Of a DNA stretch of 64,000 bases, positions 1 through 11,986 are shown piece by piece. The stretch comes from Labyrinthula sp. Ha. Its lineage: Eukaryota > Sar > Bigyra > Labyrinthulida > Labyrinthulaceae. A program made the position numbers and the translations under genes. The stretch covers positions 1,426,001 through 1,490,000 of the forward strand of contig JAALGZ010000007.1 in NCBI GenBank assembly GCA_015227615.1. Direction: 5' to 3'. How positions within the stretch are numbered: position 1 is the stretch's first letter; each line of letters begins with the position of its first letter. The notes beneath the pieces were generated by a model. The model was not told the DNA's origin and did not search any database. It saw only the letters and a program-made list of their open reading frames with translations.

Positions 1-3000
1 CAACTTGAATAGTTACCATCGAAATGTAAAAAAGGCACAACAAATCATAGTCAATAAATATTTACGCCAACCTCACCTGTAAAAATTCGTTATTTGATTC
101 CATTTTCTCCAATATATAGCTGAACAAACTTTAGCAAAAAATATATACACCCAAGGTTTCTTGCGAGGTATTGTCAAATCCACAGCGAATCATTTTCAGG
201 ACGTGATAGCAAGAAAATGTAGCAAAGAGAAGCTTACACTAAGTAAAAAAATACTTCAAAAAAAACAAGTAAGAGAAAAGACTGGGCCCACCTCTGTAAG
301 CTAAATAAAATTTCTTTCGTAGCCATCATACTTATAATTCTTATGCCAAGAGGGCGCATTAGAGTTTAAAGACGCGTCTGCCATATCAAAACGCGATCTA
401 GTTTACTCAGTAAATACGATATCTATCATGACCCTAGGGGAAAATGAGAACGGGAGAAACGTTGTTAATTTCCCTGTTTAACTCTTGCAACATATTTTTT
501 GATTCTTCTTGTTCGTTCATATTCGAGCATGGATCCAGGTTTTTGGAAAGTATCCCATCAAATTTTCCTTTGAGCTAAACTAGTACCCATGTTACAATGA
601 CACTGAGTAGTTCAGACAGAGAGGAAGTGAGTTCACGAGCTTCAAGGTTTGGAGATGCGAGCAAACTGACTCCCTTTTAAACATAAACGTTAACTCCATC
701 CTAAGCAGTATCATTAATTCAAGTTTGGATAATTGACTACACTGCTTAAGGTTTATAGTGTTAATATACATATTCCTGTGGCTAGTAAAGTCATATGATT
801 TCTGATGACAGATGTTATCAATTTGGAACACTGGTTTTTAGATCTAACCTCAGATCTTTTATAATAATAGATCCAAATTCACAAAGAAAGTTCTATTTTC
901 AATCGCTTGTGGTTTTATGATTGAAAATTTCTTCTCCAAAATATCAAGTCCAAAATAACATCATCTGATATTTCCACTTTCTAAAGTGTTAATAAAGAAG
1001 AACGACAGCATGAAACTAGTTAACTATGATCACTAAGAAGTAGAAAGAACAATTAATATAAGCGTTGAAGAGGGATTAGGGGAAAGAAGTATGGAGGAAA
1101 TTAGTTAGTAAAGAGAAAAAAAAAGCACAAAAGTTTATGAAACTTTGAGCGAACACAAAAGGTGCCATTGAAGAATCAGATTTAATCAAGAGAAACTAGG
1201 ATGTTTTTATAATCAATACATAGACCTTCGGGATGGGAAACATACCGGAAAATTGATTATGTCTTGCAGAACGTGAAAGCAATGAAATAATGGCTTGGCA
1301 ACAGCCTTGGAGTACCGACAGCCATATGAGAGTTATTCTTAAGGAACCAGAGGTGTGACGGATTGAAAATAGGTATACAAGGAACAGGAATTTGAACACA
1401 GGAAAGGAAACTAATTAAGAAAATAAATAATGTTGTTGATAATTAATTCTTGTCATAAATACAACTTCGTTCCAGTTTGAGATCATATCTGTATTCTCCA
1501 TTTAAACGGTATGTACTACATAAAAATTGATATCTTAATTGGTTGGTTCTTTTTAAAAAAGTGAGCTATACTAAGTTTAAATAAATCCCTATTTTCTCAC
1601 TTGTTTACCGCCATAGTCCATAAGATGTCCTCGCAAGGTTACCTGATCACTGGTTTCCCCAAAGTAAGTTTTTAAGTCAGGCCACGTAGCCCGAGGTTTT
1701 GCGACCCTGGAACCACGCAGGTTTGGTAGAAACCAATGTTGATTGGCCCGACTAAGCATTCATTGGGCCTTCCGGTTTTTTAAGTTTTGGAAACTGGAAT
1801 CACGAGTGGGTGAAAGTAATGACTTTAGAAAGTAACTACCTACATACAAATAGGTTTTCATATCGGTAGAAAACGGTAAGCAGCAGCATCCAAAATTCTT
1901 TATAACAATTTCACGGTAAAATTAGCATTAATACCGTCTTATCTTTATCTTTTTTAAACCTTTGAGTTTTGTCACATTTAGCCCGGGGCTTATTTCTCCT
2001 CGATTTATTTTTCGCGCAAGCAAGTTGGCCAAACTAGGAGCATTGACTAAAAATGAGCACAATAGAAAAGATATTCAAAGAATTTTTCGGTTCTCTTTCT
2101 CATGAACTACCATGTCTCTGCCTGACATTAACTTAACAACGCAAAAGAAAAGGGAAAATCTTTCAATATTAAAAGAATAACACTTGAACCTGAGCACGAA
2201 AGGTTTGTATCTAGATACAAATTGCTTTTCAGCAATTAAAATTACACCGTTTGAGAGCCCTCTTCCAGAATACTTCACTTTATTTTCTCATGTATACAGT
2301 CGATACTCATCGATTTTCATCCAAGGTTGTTTGGTTTGGGTTTGAGTAGGAAGAAAGGTAAACTTTGGTGAATTGGGCAAAACACGAAAAAAGCGTTAGA
2401 CCAAGAGCTTTAATCTTCATCAGTTGTTGTCTAGCTGAGAAAGAGTAGGCTGCTCACCTTATTTAGAATTCGCTGTGGGACAAGATGAATTTAATGTAGA
2501 ATTAGGCTTTAACGGTATCTCTACTTTTAAGCAATACCTTAGATCGGCTTGACTTAAGCATATGAGAGGTCTAGGCTTAAGATTTACTTTGCTTTATGAT
2601 CTTAGTGGGCTAACGTAGGACCCCGTAGCTAATTAACTGAAGGCAGTAACTTTATTATATTTAGTTTAACTGTTTTAAGGCTTTCCTTCTGTAATGAATA
2701 CCGTTTTAGCTACTATTATGCACTTCTAAGTCAGAATATAAGTGGTATTGATGTTTCACCTAGAAGAAACTCTATTTGCGAAGTATGTTTTTTCAGATTT
2801 TTGTTTTGGATAGCCAAATCTTTTGCCAATTACCCCAAAATAGTCATACATACTATAACAGATATGTTAACTATTCATACTATCTATATGAACTATCACA
2901 TATCAACAGTGTACTCGACTACCATCTCATGCAAATCGTAAACTAGCACTACTTGTCGATCAAAGCTGTTACCGTTAATACAATACCGATAAGAAACACT

Positions 3001-3357
3001 CCCTACAAAAATTAAACCGATTCTCTACTGCGAAATGGGAATAACCAGATATACCAATAAACGCCCATATACAAAAAATTGCCTAATCTATTATACATGA
3101 TTTACGTAATGTACGAATGCCACGTTGCATAGTAATAAAATATATCTACTATACTGTGGCCAAACAATAAGAACACAAACCGAAGGAAAGATAAAAAAGG
3201 TATAGATAAAAGAGGGATTCTTTTGGGAATAAGATATTTAGCATAAAAATAAGACATTATTAAGACAAAAAAATATTTGAAAACGTAATATTGGTACTAA
3301 CAGGTAGATATAGCTCGTTCCCATTTTCCCGTGCAGTTTGTGAGGAGAAACATAAGA
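1..3357. other. intergenic, AT-rich, no gene seen
   Basis: Only short frames with no family resemblance occur here on either strand. The one visible exception to the AT-rich background is a GC-richer island at about 1640-1790, listed separately. Small genes split by very short introns could be missed by eye. Confidence 0.6.
1640..1790. other. GC-richer island with GGCCC/GGGCC hairpin
   Basis: A stretch clearly richer in G and C than its surroundings. It contains an inverted repeat, GGCCC at 1745-1749 and GGGCC at 1765-1769, with a 15-base loop, followed downstream by a T-run (about 1775-1780). It could be a small structured RNA, an old promoter or chance. No RNA family is recognised. Confidence 0.2.
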
Positions 3358-4575
3358 ATGATTGGGTACAAGAAAGATTGCCTGTTTTTTCATTTTGTAC
3401 TATTTTCAGTCATAATATACTTTGTTCTTTGGATAGATCAATATACTCTGGGATTGTTTCAGAGCTCATCAGATGAAGCTCTTGTTTCAAGCTCAAACCT
3501 TCCAAATGAAATCCCGGACATCATAACACCACTTACGGATTGTGATGAAACTCCTAGTTCTGACATGGAAGTGGAGCACATAAGCTATAATAAAAATTGT
3601 CTTCCTTATGCCATATTTCATTCTCCTTGGAAACGTACAGGATTGAAGTGTAACCTTGTGTATGTAAAGTTAAAGAAGACAGGATCATCAACTGTAGGTG
3701 GAATAGTTAGAGGAATTGCTGATAGAAATAAGAAAATAGAATACACAGGTATTCATGCAACTGTTGATGTTGAAAGGAAAGACTACAACCAGTGCAAAGT
3801 TATTGCAAATCATTTACCCCGGCCTAGAGATCTTCCAGAGGTTACAGATAAAGGTTTGAGAAAGAACACATTTTTATTCACTGTGCTTAGAGATCCTAAA
3901 AACCGTGAAATTTCTGAGTTTTTTCATTTTTTTGCATCTCGAAAAAGACACAGTACTTCAGATGAAGCAATCGAAAACTTTCTCTTACATCATTTTGCGG
4001 CAGATACTTCTACAGAATTCATGGGTGCTCAATACCCAGTTTGTGAGGCTGCATTTAAAGAACCCGATGTTGAAAGAGGTAATAGATGTGTAGAAGAAAT
4101 ATTGAAAAATTTTGACTTCATTGGAGTTACTGAGCGCTTGAATGAAAGTTTGGTGGTGTTGAAAATATTGTTGGGTTTAAGTACAACTGATATTCTTTTT
4201 ATTGGAAATAGTAAAACTAATGGAGGATACGATGATATTGGTATAAAGATACAGGAAACCTTTGTATCACCTAGAATACAGCAAGTACTTGATGCAAAAG
4301 CTGATTCCTTTACTTATTTTTTTGACCAAGAACTCTGGAATGCTGCTCATGTGAAGTTGAGTTCCACAATTAAAGATCTTGGAGAAGAGAGAATTAATCA
4401 AGAAGTTGCTGAGTTTGAATCCTTGAGAGCTGAAGCTGAAAGATACTGTGTTGGAAGGATTTATTTTCCGTATGATTCAGAAGGTAAGAAAGACAACAGG
4501 GCAGAGGATGACTGTTACTGGAATGACAACGGATGTGGAATACTCTGTTTGAAAGAGTTTATTCAGTCAAAATGA
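3358..4575 (+). CDS. type II membrane sulfotransferase-like protein
   Basis: Predicted 405-residue protein with one hydrophobic segment near the N-terminus (about residues 10-32, FFHFVLFSVIIYFVLW), the layout of a Golgi type II membrane enzyme. Two motifs typical of PAPS-dependent sulfotransferases are visible: KLKKTGSSTVGG at about residues 101-112 (5'-phosphosulfate loop) and FTVLRDPKNREISEF at about 173-187 (3'-phosphate site). Spacing resembles the galactose-3-O- and heparan-2-O-sulfotransferase families. It probably transfers sulfate to a glycan, but the acceptor cannot be told. The frame opens upstream with GTG; the first ATG is at 3358 and lies just before the hydrophobic segment, so it was chosen. 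The C-terminal part is cysteine-rich (CYWNDNGCGILC). No intron is needed within the coding region. Confidence 0.72.
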   Translation: MIGYKKDCLFFHFVLFSVIIYFVLWIDQYTLGLFQSSSDEALVSSSNLPNEIPDIITPLTDCDETPSSDMEVEHISYNKNCLPYAIFHSPWKRTGLKCNLVYVKLKKTGSSTVGGIVRGIADRNKKIEYTGIHATVDVERKDYNQCKVIANHLPRPRDLPEVTDKGLRKNTFLFTVLRDPKNREISEFFHFFASRKRHSTSDEAIENFLLHHFAADTSTEFMGAQYPVCEAAFKEPDVERGNRCVEEILKNFDFIGVTERLNESLVVLKILLGLSTTDILFIGNSKTNGGYDDIGIKIQETFVSPRIQQVLDAKADSFTYFFDQELWNAAHVKLSSTIKDLGEERINQEVAEFESLRAEAERYCVGRIYFPYDSEGKKDNRAEDDCYWNDNGCGILCLKEFIQSK

Positions 4576-5578
4576 ATAGGAATTTAATTTCAGCTTGAAC
4601 TTTTTGAGACCTAATTTCGGACTTTCATTTCTCAACTCGTTGAATTGTTTGTAATTTTAGCAGATTGTATACTTGATATCGAGCTTCAGCTGAACTGAAT
4701 TTTTGAGATATTACTTCAATAGTCATAGTTTTGCAGATTCTGAAATAGTACACAAACGCATTTAGAACCAGCTATGGTAATAACGTTTTACCAGCTGCTA
4801 TGTTTCGTAGAAAACCTTTAAGAAAACCGTGGTATTGATCGTGACAGACTTAATAGTCAAAGCAAAATCTATAATTTTTCTCGACGATATATAATTTTAT
4901 TTTCCTTTCATGTGCTTTGTAGGGAGGCAAATTTGTCATCTTATATAGATACCATCTAGTTTATTATCCTTTCGACCCCGTTGCAACATATTTGACAGTA
5001 ACCAGTCTTTAGTTTTCTGTGCTGAGAATAAAATTGTTCATGTGTTTCCTTGGTTCAAGTCTCAGGCCAGCATTTATTTATCGATACCTTTAGCGTTTGT
5101 GTATTATTTGACCGAAGCAGCCGAGCTTCCTGTAAAATGTTACTTAAGATGTAACCGCGACGAGTTCATATTAGGCTTAAAGATGCCCTCTTTCTCAAAA
5201 AATGCCTTAAAGTTGCGAAAAAGTTTTTTGACTACAGACTTAGATACTCCGCATTGTCATTGGCTCAATTTATAATTGTCCTAAGTAATTATAAAAAAAA
5301 GTACGACTTATATCATGAAAGAAAAAGCAAGTACAAGTATCACGCACATACAACGAGAAAAGGACAATGAATCAGCTAATGATAAACTGAAATTTCTTTT
5401 CACTATTCCAAACTTATTATACGTTTAAACACCATACATGAATTATTTTAAGAACGGAGCAAGAATCATTGCGAGAGATCATAATATTTCAAACCTCAAA
5501 TCGAATAAAAGAAATATATTCAGAAGAAATAGAGCTGTACAGTCAAAATTCTGATAATAAAAGTGCTTGGAAGTATAG
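4576..5578. other. intergenic, no gene seen
   Basis: AT-rich sequence following the sulfotransferase gene. A 77-codon frame at 5042-5275 has no recognisable similarity and unremarkable composition, so it is not called as a gene. Confidence 0.5.
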
Positions 5579-5992
5579 GTTAACTTCTTTTCAAACTGCA
5601 TCAACTCACTTTTCAAAACGAATAATGCTAAGGATTTTAAGATTATAATGTTTCAACGCTCAAATCAGATACAAGAAGCTTTCCAAGATACGGAGAGTTC
5701 TAAAGTGGATGTACTTATGGAAAAAGGGCTCGAGGTGAATGCAGAAGTTGTCTCAGATGTGCATCAAAATATTTTGGAAAACGACTCAAGTATATAAACT
5801 CCAGATGATTATTTTCTAAAAAGGAAACTTAAACAAGAGGAGGAAGGAAACAAAAAGTTCTCTTTTTCTCCCTATTTCAACTATTACCATTTAAAGGATT
5901 CCATATCTGTATTGCACAAGATGTTCAATAAAAGCATCAATGGCCCTGAAAAAGAGAATGAGATAGGGTCCGGAACGTTGCCTAACAGCTAG
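5579..5992 (+). pseudogene. interrupted reading frame, unknown origin
   Basis: One frame reads as a charged, protein-like sequence from about 5579 to the TAG at 5990-5992, with a first ATG at 5648 and a single in-frame TAA at 5795-5797. The part after the stop (KRKLKQEEEGNKKFSFSPYF) has coding-like composition. No GT-AG pair of the size used elsewhere in the window removes the stop and keeps the frame; a 15-bp one would, but it is smaller than any other intron here. No family is recognised. It may be a gene relic, or a real gene whose splicing I do not see. Confidence 0.28.
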
Positions 5993-6179
5993 GGCTAGGG
6001 TGGTAATGTCACCTACTTTCCAAAGAGTTGTTTGTAAAAAAGAAGAAGCAAAAATAAAAACGGATGGAATTTAAGGGTTTTCACAAATTAAAATTTGTAG
6101 GATCAATGAATGAAAGCGAAATAGTGTAAGGGAGATGTTTAATTTTCGCTTTTGAGAGCCAGTTAGGAGAAGTTTATTG

Positions 6180-8170
6180 GTGAAGTCATTTTTCTCTGTT
6201 TCCCTTCCTCCTTCTGATCTTTTTCTTTGTGAACTCAAACCTGATCCCACTCTCTTCTAACACCTGATCGATGCTTGCAACCTTTCCATTCGGATTTTCC
6301 TTCAAAGATGCAGACACCTCCAGGATTGCCGCTTATAATTTTACTGTTCTCGCTGCGACTCTCTGCCTCTTAACTATCTGCTCTACACACAGTAGGAGCA
6401 TTGCAGTATTTAGCCTCCGGCTTTCTTTGGATGTAAATAAGTTAAAATGGAGGAACTTTAACCTTGAACTCAATAACCACCTCGCACTCCCTGAGGCTTC
6501 ATGACCTGTCTTCCTCAGTGCAACTTTGTAAAGAGGATGAAATTGAAACCCCCGTCCTATCGGAAGATGCCCTACACAGAGGTATTCAATCCTTTTGCAA
6601 TGACAATATGCAACATGATTTCTCCAAGGGAAACGTAGTGTAGTCTATTTCTCATAGCTGCAAGTAGGAACCGTAACGCTATTATTTTCCGCTAATCTCA
6701 GCATATGCTTTTTTTATCTTGTGGGTAAATCAATTAGGGCGTACTTACGTTCATTCAAGTGCTCAATGATGCAGCAGCTTTCCATCAACTTTATCTCTTT
6801 TCTGAATAAATGATACACCTCCTTTGCAAACATCTTATACCTCTCCATCAAATCCTTAAGTTTTTTTGAGTTCTATCTATGTAGTTATCCAAAGTATTCT
6901 CATGGCAAGTGACAACCTCATCCAGAGTCTAGGTTTTAAGTTAGACTTCAAGGTTCCCTGTCTTATGATGGTTGCATGAAAATTTTCAATACAAGGAGCA
7001 GTGCTGTTGGAAAACGCGAAACTCTTTTGTGTCATCACCCAAGACATCTTCTTTTTTTTCTTTGATTTTTTGGTTTTCCTGTTGCAATTCATCTTCACAC
7101 ACTACAAGCATATTCTCAATGAGTTGATCAAGATCCTTCTCTTCATTATAGATTCCTGTCAGTGCGTCCCGCAAGTTACAGGTTAATTTTATCCTTTTAT
7201 TGCTTTTTAGGCCAGATGCAGCTGAGTTCAACGTCGCCAGGAAGTCCTTTCTGCAGAGAACATGACATGGTTCAAGCTCCTCCACAGCTGCTCCCAATGC
7301 TTTACTCCCATCCATCATGATGATTTCCGCGCCCTGAAGACCAAGATGCTTCAAACCTCTCACGAAATTTTTTTCTCGACTTGCCCTCCATCATTATTCA
7401 TCTAAAATTCATGGCTTACATGAAGCAACCGACCCCGTAAGGGAACATTTCAGTTAACCTATACTTGCTGATTCCATGGGTGGTACCCATTTGGATAGCA
7501 CCCCTGTACATATTTTTTAATTCTCTTTGTAGGTTTCTTTGATTTTTGGGTCTGTTTAGGATTTGTGTTTCTTCTTTGAGATTATCCCAACTCAATTCAA
7601 ATCTTCCTTCACGTACTAGGTATTTGTTGCCACTGGTAATTAACTTTTTAACACTGTTTTCTACTAGAGTCAACTCCGTCTTTTAGCTTTTTCATGATTC
7701 TTCTTAATATTGTTTAACAAAATAATGTGCCATGAACGTAGCGATGAAGAGTAACATCTACTGCCACAATTCCAGTGTCAACAACTCCTAAGCATTTAAT
7801 CCTCTTTAGTTCATGTGTTGTGAGCTTTGATATATTTTTATTAATATTTCTAAGCGCTTTCCACTCATCGTTGTAGTGGGTTTCAATATTTATGATAAAA
7901 TGTACTTAGAAGGCTCAGAATTGAACTTGATGTTACCTTCAAACGATCAAATTTTGTCTCAACTATGTTATGTTTTGCATCTCTAAGGTTCATAATAGTT
8001 TCAACACCACTTTACAAATATTTTTTTTGACCCATTAATGTAGTGAGAAACCTGAAAAGCTCGCTTAAGTTGCTACCTAGCAACGCTAGTAATAATCACA
8101 TCCATTCCTTCTAAGGAAGAATATGTAGCTGCGCTAAGCTTTTCTAAAAGTTAACTGTTTGTTTTTTTGG
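6180..8170 (-). mobile_element. decayed Mutator-like (MULE) transposon, copy 1
   Basis: Minus-strand translations match, block by block, the MULE at 34497-36545. There is a KALRNINKN/LHRY block near 7745-7870, a GNKYLVREGRFEL block near 7600-7640, the transposase block AEIIMMDGSKALGAAVEEL near 7280-7345, a SWIM-like CHC...C..H near 6555-6605, and a tail containing IEFKVKV near 6440-6470. Frame changes and several stops separate the blocks; the longest surviving frame is 6986-7363. The transposase would have been a DDE enzyme of the MULE superfamily. Terminal inverted repeats were not identified, so the ends are approximate. The two copies share the protein plan but differ a lot, so they are not recent copies of each other. 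Confidence 0.7.
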
Positions 8171-10005
8171 AGCTGTAGAACCTTTGGTAAGGGTTCGTCT
8201 CTTTTTTTTTCATGGTTTTGTTCGTAATTTTGGTTTGGAATCATGCACAATTATTTCGTCAACCCCCTATAAACTTCGTCTATGGTGAAATCGTAATTAT
8301 GCACATCGTCGATATTGACAAGGCATAGGAAATTATATTTTTGGAAATTGCCCTCACCAATCAGATCATGAAGAGAATCTAACTCTGGAGTCGAAAAGAT
8401 CGGATCCGCAAACTTGTCTCAAGAAAATTTAAGGAGCCTTGGAAAACGAAGACATAAATAGTATAAAATTCAAAAGAACCAAATTATTGCTAGAATGTTC
8501 AATTTTGGAATGATTTAACTTAACTTTTCTAATTTTCTCCTTCACGGCTATAGAACCAGGTCAATATCGTTTTATTTGGCGATATCTAAGACAATGAAGT
8601 TGTTAGCTTTCGATTCCAATGTAAATTTTACATTATTTCAACTTGAACACTATTGGAAACACACTATAAACAGTAAATCTAAGTTATTATGTTTAGAGCC
8701 AATTTGATATTAAGCCTAAACTTAAGGAACTGCTGAGTATGGTAATTGTTAGCTCGTTTTCTTGCAATAGTTCAGCTAGGACTTGTTTCCTACCATATCC
8801 CACTTTCTTGTTTCTCAAACTGGTTTTCTCATTCTACTTTTCTTACATCAAAGGATTCTCTAGTTAACTGGTAGCAGCGGAAGTGCTGATATACGAGTTT
8901 TAGATTTTGGTGCTACAGAATTAGTGGTGTTGTAACTAGGTAGTCATACCAATAAAATTTATAAAAAATCTAATGCTTTTTTCTTAATATTAGCAAGAAT
9001 TTTGAGGTTTTCATACGTATCGAATGATTCTGATTACCAATATTTTATTACTAATCACTGTAAAATTGCTTTCAATTGTTTCTGCAAGTATAAAAAGTAG
9101 GATGTATACTGTGAATTAGGTTAGCACGGTTGTCTACGGCAAATATTTAAAGTAACAATTATAGCATCCAAAAACTCCAAAGTTTCGTAATCAGAAGGTA
9201 TTGACTTAAAGATTTCTCAAAATAAAAAAAGGAATATCATTTATGATATAGGACTACATAAATATGCTAAACAGAATATCTGTAAGGGAATCATAACCAT
9301 AAACTGAGTTAACAAAGCTAAACAAGCTCATAATGCACACTTTTAGGATAAAAGTGAGTTGGTTCTTTGGCTTAAAGATATATGTTAAGCTTTAACAGAT
9401 TATTTAAATACATTAAAATTATTCAATAACAATCCAAGCAGCTTAATTCATAGTCCCTTTACGCAAGTCGATTTAAGAGGCATATACACTAGCTTCTTTA
9501 GCTAGGCAGCGCCTAATGAATACATAAAAATTGTTGTAAAACAATCTCCATTAATAAATTACAAATTATAGGAAATTTCTTTAGCTTCGACTCCTAACAA
9601 ATATTTTCTGAGTCCTTAACTGATACCAGGTACCAACTAGACGGAGAGACCTTTCAGAACTGAAAGTAAGGGTTGAGTAAGATAACTGCAGTGTTATTTG
9701 ACAAATTTCATAAACTGAGATAAAAAAGGTTTAATACAATCTAGTTTTTTATGGCGGCACGAAGATCGTATATAAAATAAAAATATCGTATCAATACAAG
9801 TTTCTTGAGAGCGCACCAAAATCTCTTCATTTTTATTATCACAAGAAAGCATTGTTAATATGAAATTACTGGAAATTTTCCTAAAGTTGACTGGAAAACC
9901 AGGCCTGGTAACCGAGAAAACCAATAGCTTAGACATTGGTGTATGCTGCGACACCTCTCATCCCAACATAAAAGCGTGAAAAAAATCTCAAAGGTACTGT
10001 CTGAA
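8171..10005. other. intergenic, no gene seen
   Basis: AT-rich. Apart from a short dispersed-repeat match near 8330-8430, nothing recognisable was found. An 86-codon minus-strand frame at 9694-9954 lies immediately upstream of the TatD gene and shows no family similarity. Confidence 0.5.
8330..8430. repeat. dispersed repeat, partial copy
   Basis: The stretch around CCAATCAGATCATGAAGAG and the following TCTAACTCTGGAGTCG resembles 12842-12895, and more weakly 46105-46150. It is probably a fragment of a low-copy dispersed element. Identity was judged by eye only. Confidence 0.3.
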
Positions 10006-11501
10006 ATGGATTTCAGTTTCTTAACAAAAGTGCATTCGTCCTCCTATTCACAATTTAGGAACAAAAGACCAAGTGGCAAGAGTTGCAAATCCAGGAGAAG
10101 AATTTCGAGTTTTCCAAAGTAAGAAAACCTACAAAAGATGAAATAAAAGATATACGAGCTTTTCGAGCATTGAAGAAGCAGTTCATTTCTTCTCTGCCCA
10201 CTGAAATTTCTCAGAAGCTCTTGGCATCTAGTCCGGTCAAGAAAGACTCAAAAACCAAAAAAAACACGCTTCCTGAAAAAGATGTCCAGAAATTATTTTC
10301 AAAGCTCAAACCAAACTTTTTTAATGCATCTTCTGAATTAATCGACATTGGAATGAACCTTCACGACTACTTGTCAGATGAACAAGTGCTAGTACACATT
10401 AGAAGAGCAAGAGCCGCTGGTGTAACAAGAATTATTCTTACGGGTTCGACGCTTTCCAACTCTTCAAAAGCTTTTGATTTTTGTCAGAAATATTACTCGT
10501 CTGATGAGTTTACAAATATTGGTGTTAAACTATATCACACAGTTGGTATTCACCCTCATTGCGCAAAGGATGCGTTTGACTCGAACAAAGGAATTCTAAA
10601 GATATCTGTCTTTTCTAAAATACAAGAGATCAAGGAAAGTCCGTTCTGCGTTTCACTTGGTATATTCCTTTTTTTCTCCCACTTTAACCCTTTACTTTTT
10701 GTGTATGTGGTACGCTACGGAGTACATTAACTTGTTTGACTTTCAGAGACTGCGTTTTTTCTTCAGTTTCCCTACATCTAACTCAAATTTTATTTCTTAG
10801 GGGAATGTGGACTGGATTATGATCGAATGCTTTCAAGCAGAGAGGTACAAGTTGCCGTCTTCAAGCGTCATATTGAAATGTTTCTTGAAGGCTGCACGAA
10901 GCCACTTTTTGTTCATTTGCGGGAACCTAACGAAGAGCAGAGAAAAAAGCAAGGGGCTCCTAGCGCAATTGATGATTTATCGCAGCTGTTGAAAGAGATA
11001 TCACGTGGAAAGGATGTTAAAGAAGCCTTTGGCAAAATAATTGTCCATTGCTACACTTCAGATGAAACAAACTTAAGAAGATTGCTTGACTTGGGTGTTC
11101 AAGTTGGTTTTACTGGATATGTTGGCTTAAGAAAGAGATGTGAAGCCACTGGAACAGCACAGGCACTGAGATCTTTCAGTAGAGATCACAATTTTCTAAA
11201 AAGATTAATGATAGAAACTGATGCTCCATATATGAAGCCAGATAAGAATGCATTTGTAGATTTCTTTAGTGTAGAAGTAGAGAATCCGGGTGCAGCAATT
11301 TTTAATGTGCTGAAGAAGAATCAGCGGGGGAGCAACGAACCAGCTGTCTTACCTATTGTTGCTAAAAGCTTAGCAAATCTTATTCATATTAATCTTGAAA
11401 CAGTATATAAACAAACATCAGAAAATACGATCCAATTTTTCAAATTGGACGAGACAGATGCAAAGATAGTTAGTTTTCTGGGTAAGCAAAAGGCACGCTG
11501 A
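10006..11501 (+). CDS. TatD-family metal-dependent nuclease (TATDN1-like), two introns
   Basis: Exons 10006-10029, 10059-10659 and 10801-11501 join in frame to a 441-residue protein. Intron 1 is 29 bp (10030-10058, GTGCAT...TTTAG). Intron 2 is 141 bp (10660-10800, GTATAT...CTTAG), and splicing it restores the family motif LGECGLDYD. Other TatD landmarks are IDIGMNLHD (the TATDN1 form of the first metal motif), VGIHPHC, KPLFVHLRE, IVHCYTSDE and the catalytic IETDAPYMKP near the C-terminus. Family members are TIM-barrel 3'-5' DNases linked to DNA repair and apoptosis. The first ~100 residues are a lysine-rich extension beyond the usual ~297-residue TATDN1 protein. The ATG at 10006 was chosen because exon 2 has no early ATG and the 29-bp intron fits the size class used elsewhere. 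The stop lies 2 bp from the convergent RBMX2-like stop. Confidence 0.85.
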
Positions 11502-11503
11502 AT

Positions 11504-11986
11504 TTATTGGGAATCAAAGATGTTCTGACCTTTTTGAAGGGAATGTTTCCCTTCGGTGTTTTCTTCATTATACCTAACACCAGGTTGCTGCATTTTGTAT
11601 TTGTCTTTAATTGTAAGTTGTTCTTCTTCGTTCTTCTTCAACTTTTTCCTGCTGTAATTTGCGTGATCTACTCTTAGAACACGCCCCAGAAGTTCTGAGG
11701 AGTTAAAATTATCAATAGCCAAGACTGTACTTCTCCAATCTTCATATTTCAAAAAGCAAAATCCTTTACTTTTCCCGGTTTCCTCATCACGAACAAGGTG
11801 AAAGTCTTCAACTTCACCGTATTGAGAGAATACACTAATTACATCTCCTTCTGATAAGGAGTAGTCTAAATTTCCACAAAATATCCAGTTAGTATGCTTC
11901 CAATCGCTATGCCAGCTGGCAGTTAGTGGGATGCCTTGGTTCAGTTCTAGGTCATTAATCCTTTTTATCTCTTTCGTTGTACTCAT
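11504..11986 (-). CDS. RBMX2/Ist3-like RNA-binding splicing factor (RES complex)
   Basis: A 160-residue protein with a single RRM: WIFCGNLDYSLSEGDVISVF (RNP2 region) and KSKGFCFLKYEDWRST (RNP1), preceded by INDLELNQG and followed by LRVDHANY. This arrangement, including the WHSDWKHTNW lead-in, is that of RBMX2 (yeast Ist3/Snu17). That protein binds Pml1 and Bud13 in the retention-and-splicing (RES) complex of the activated spliceosome. The tail after the RRM is short and charged. It is intronless here. The start ATG at 11984-11986 gives MSTTKEIKRINDLE, like known orthologues. It converges on the TatD gene with only 2 bp between stop codons, so the 3' untranslated regions must overlap. Confidence 0.9.
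   Translation of the reverse strand: MSTTKEIKRINDLELNQGIPLTASWHSDWKHTNWIFCGNLDYSLSEGDVISVFSQYGEVEDFHLVRDEETGKSKGFCFLKYEDWRSTVLAIDNFNSSELLGRVLRVDHANYSRKKLKKNEEEQLTIKDKYKMQQPGVRYNEENTEGKHSLQKGQNIFDSQ

Noticed and set aside
3291-3357. Upstream GTG start, or a 33-bp intron (3304-3336), for the sulfotransferase gene
   Set aside because: GTG starts are not expected in nuclear genes, and no upstream ATG exon was found to use the possible intron. The ATG at 3358 precedes the membrane segment directly.
5987-6002. AGCTAGGGCTAGGGTGG, resembling telomeric repeats
   Set aside because: Only two imperfect units occur, with no array.
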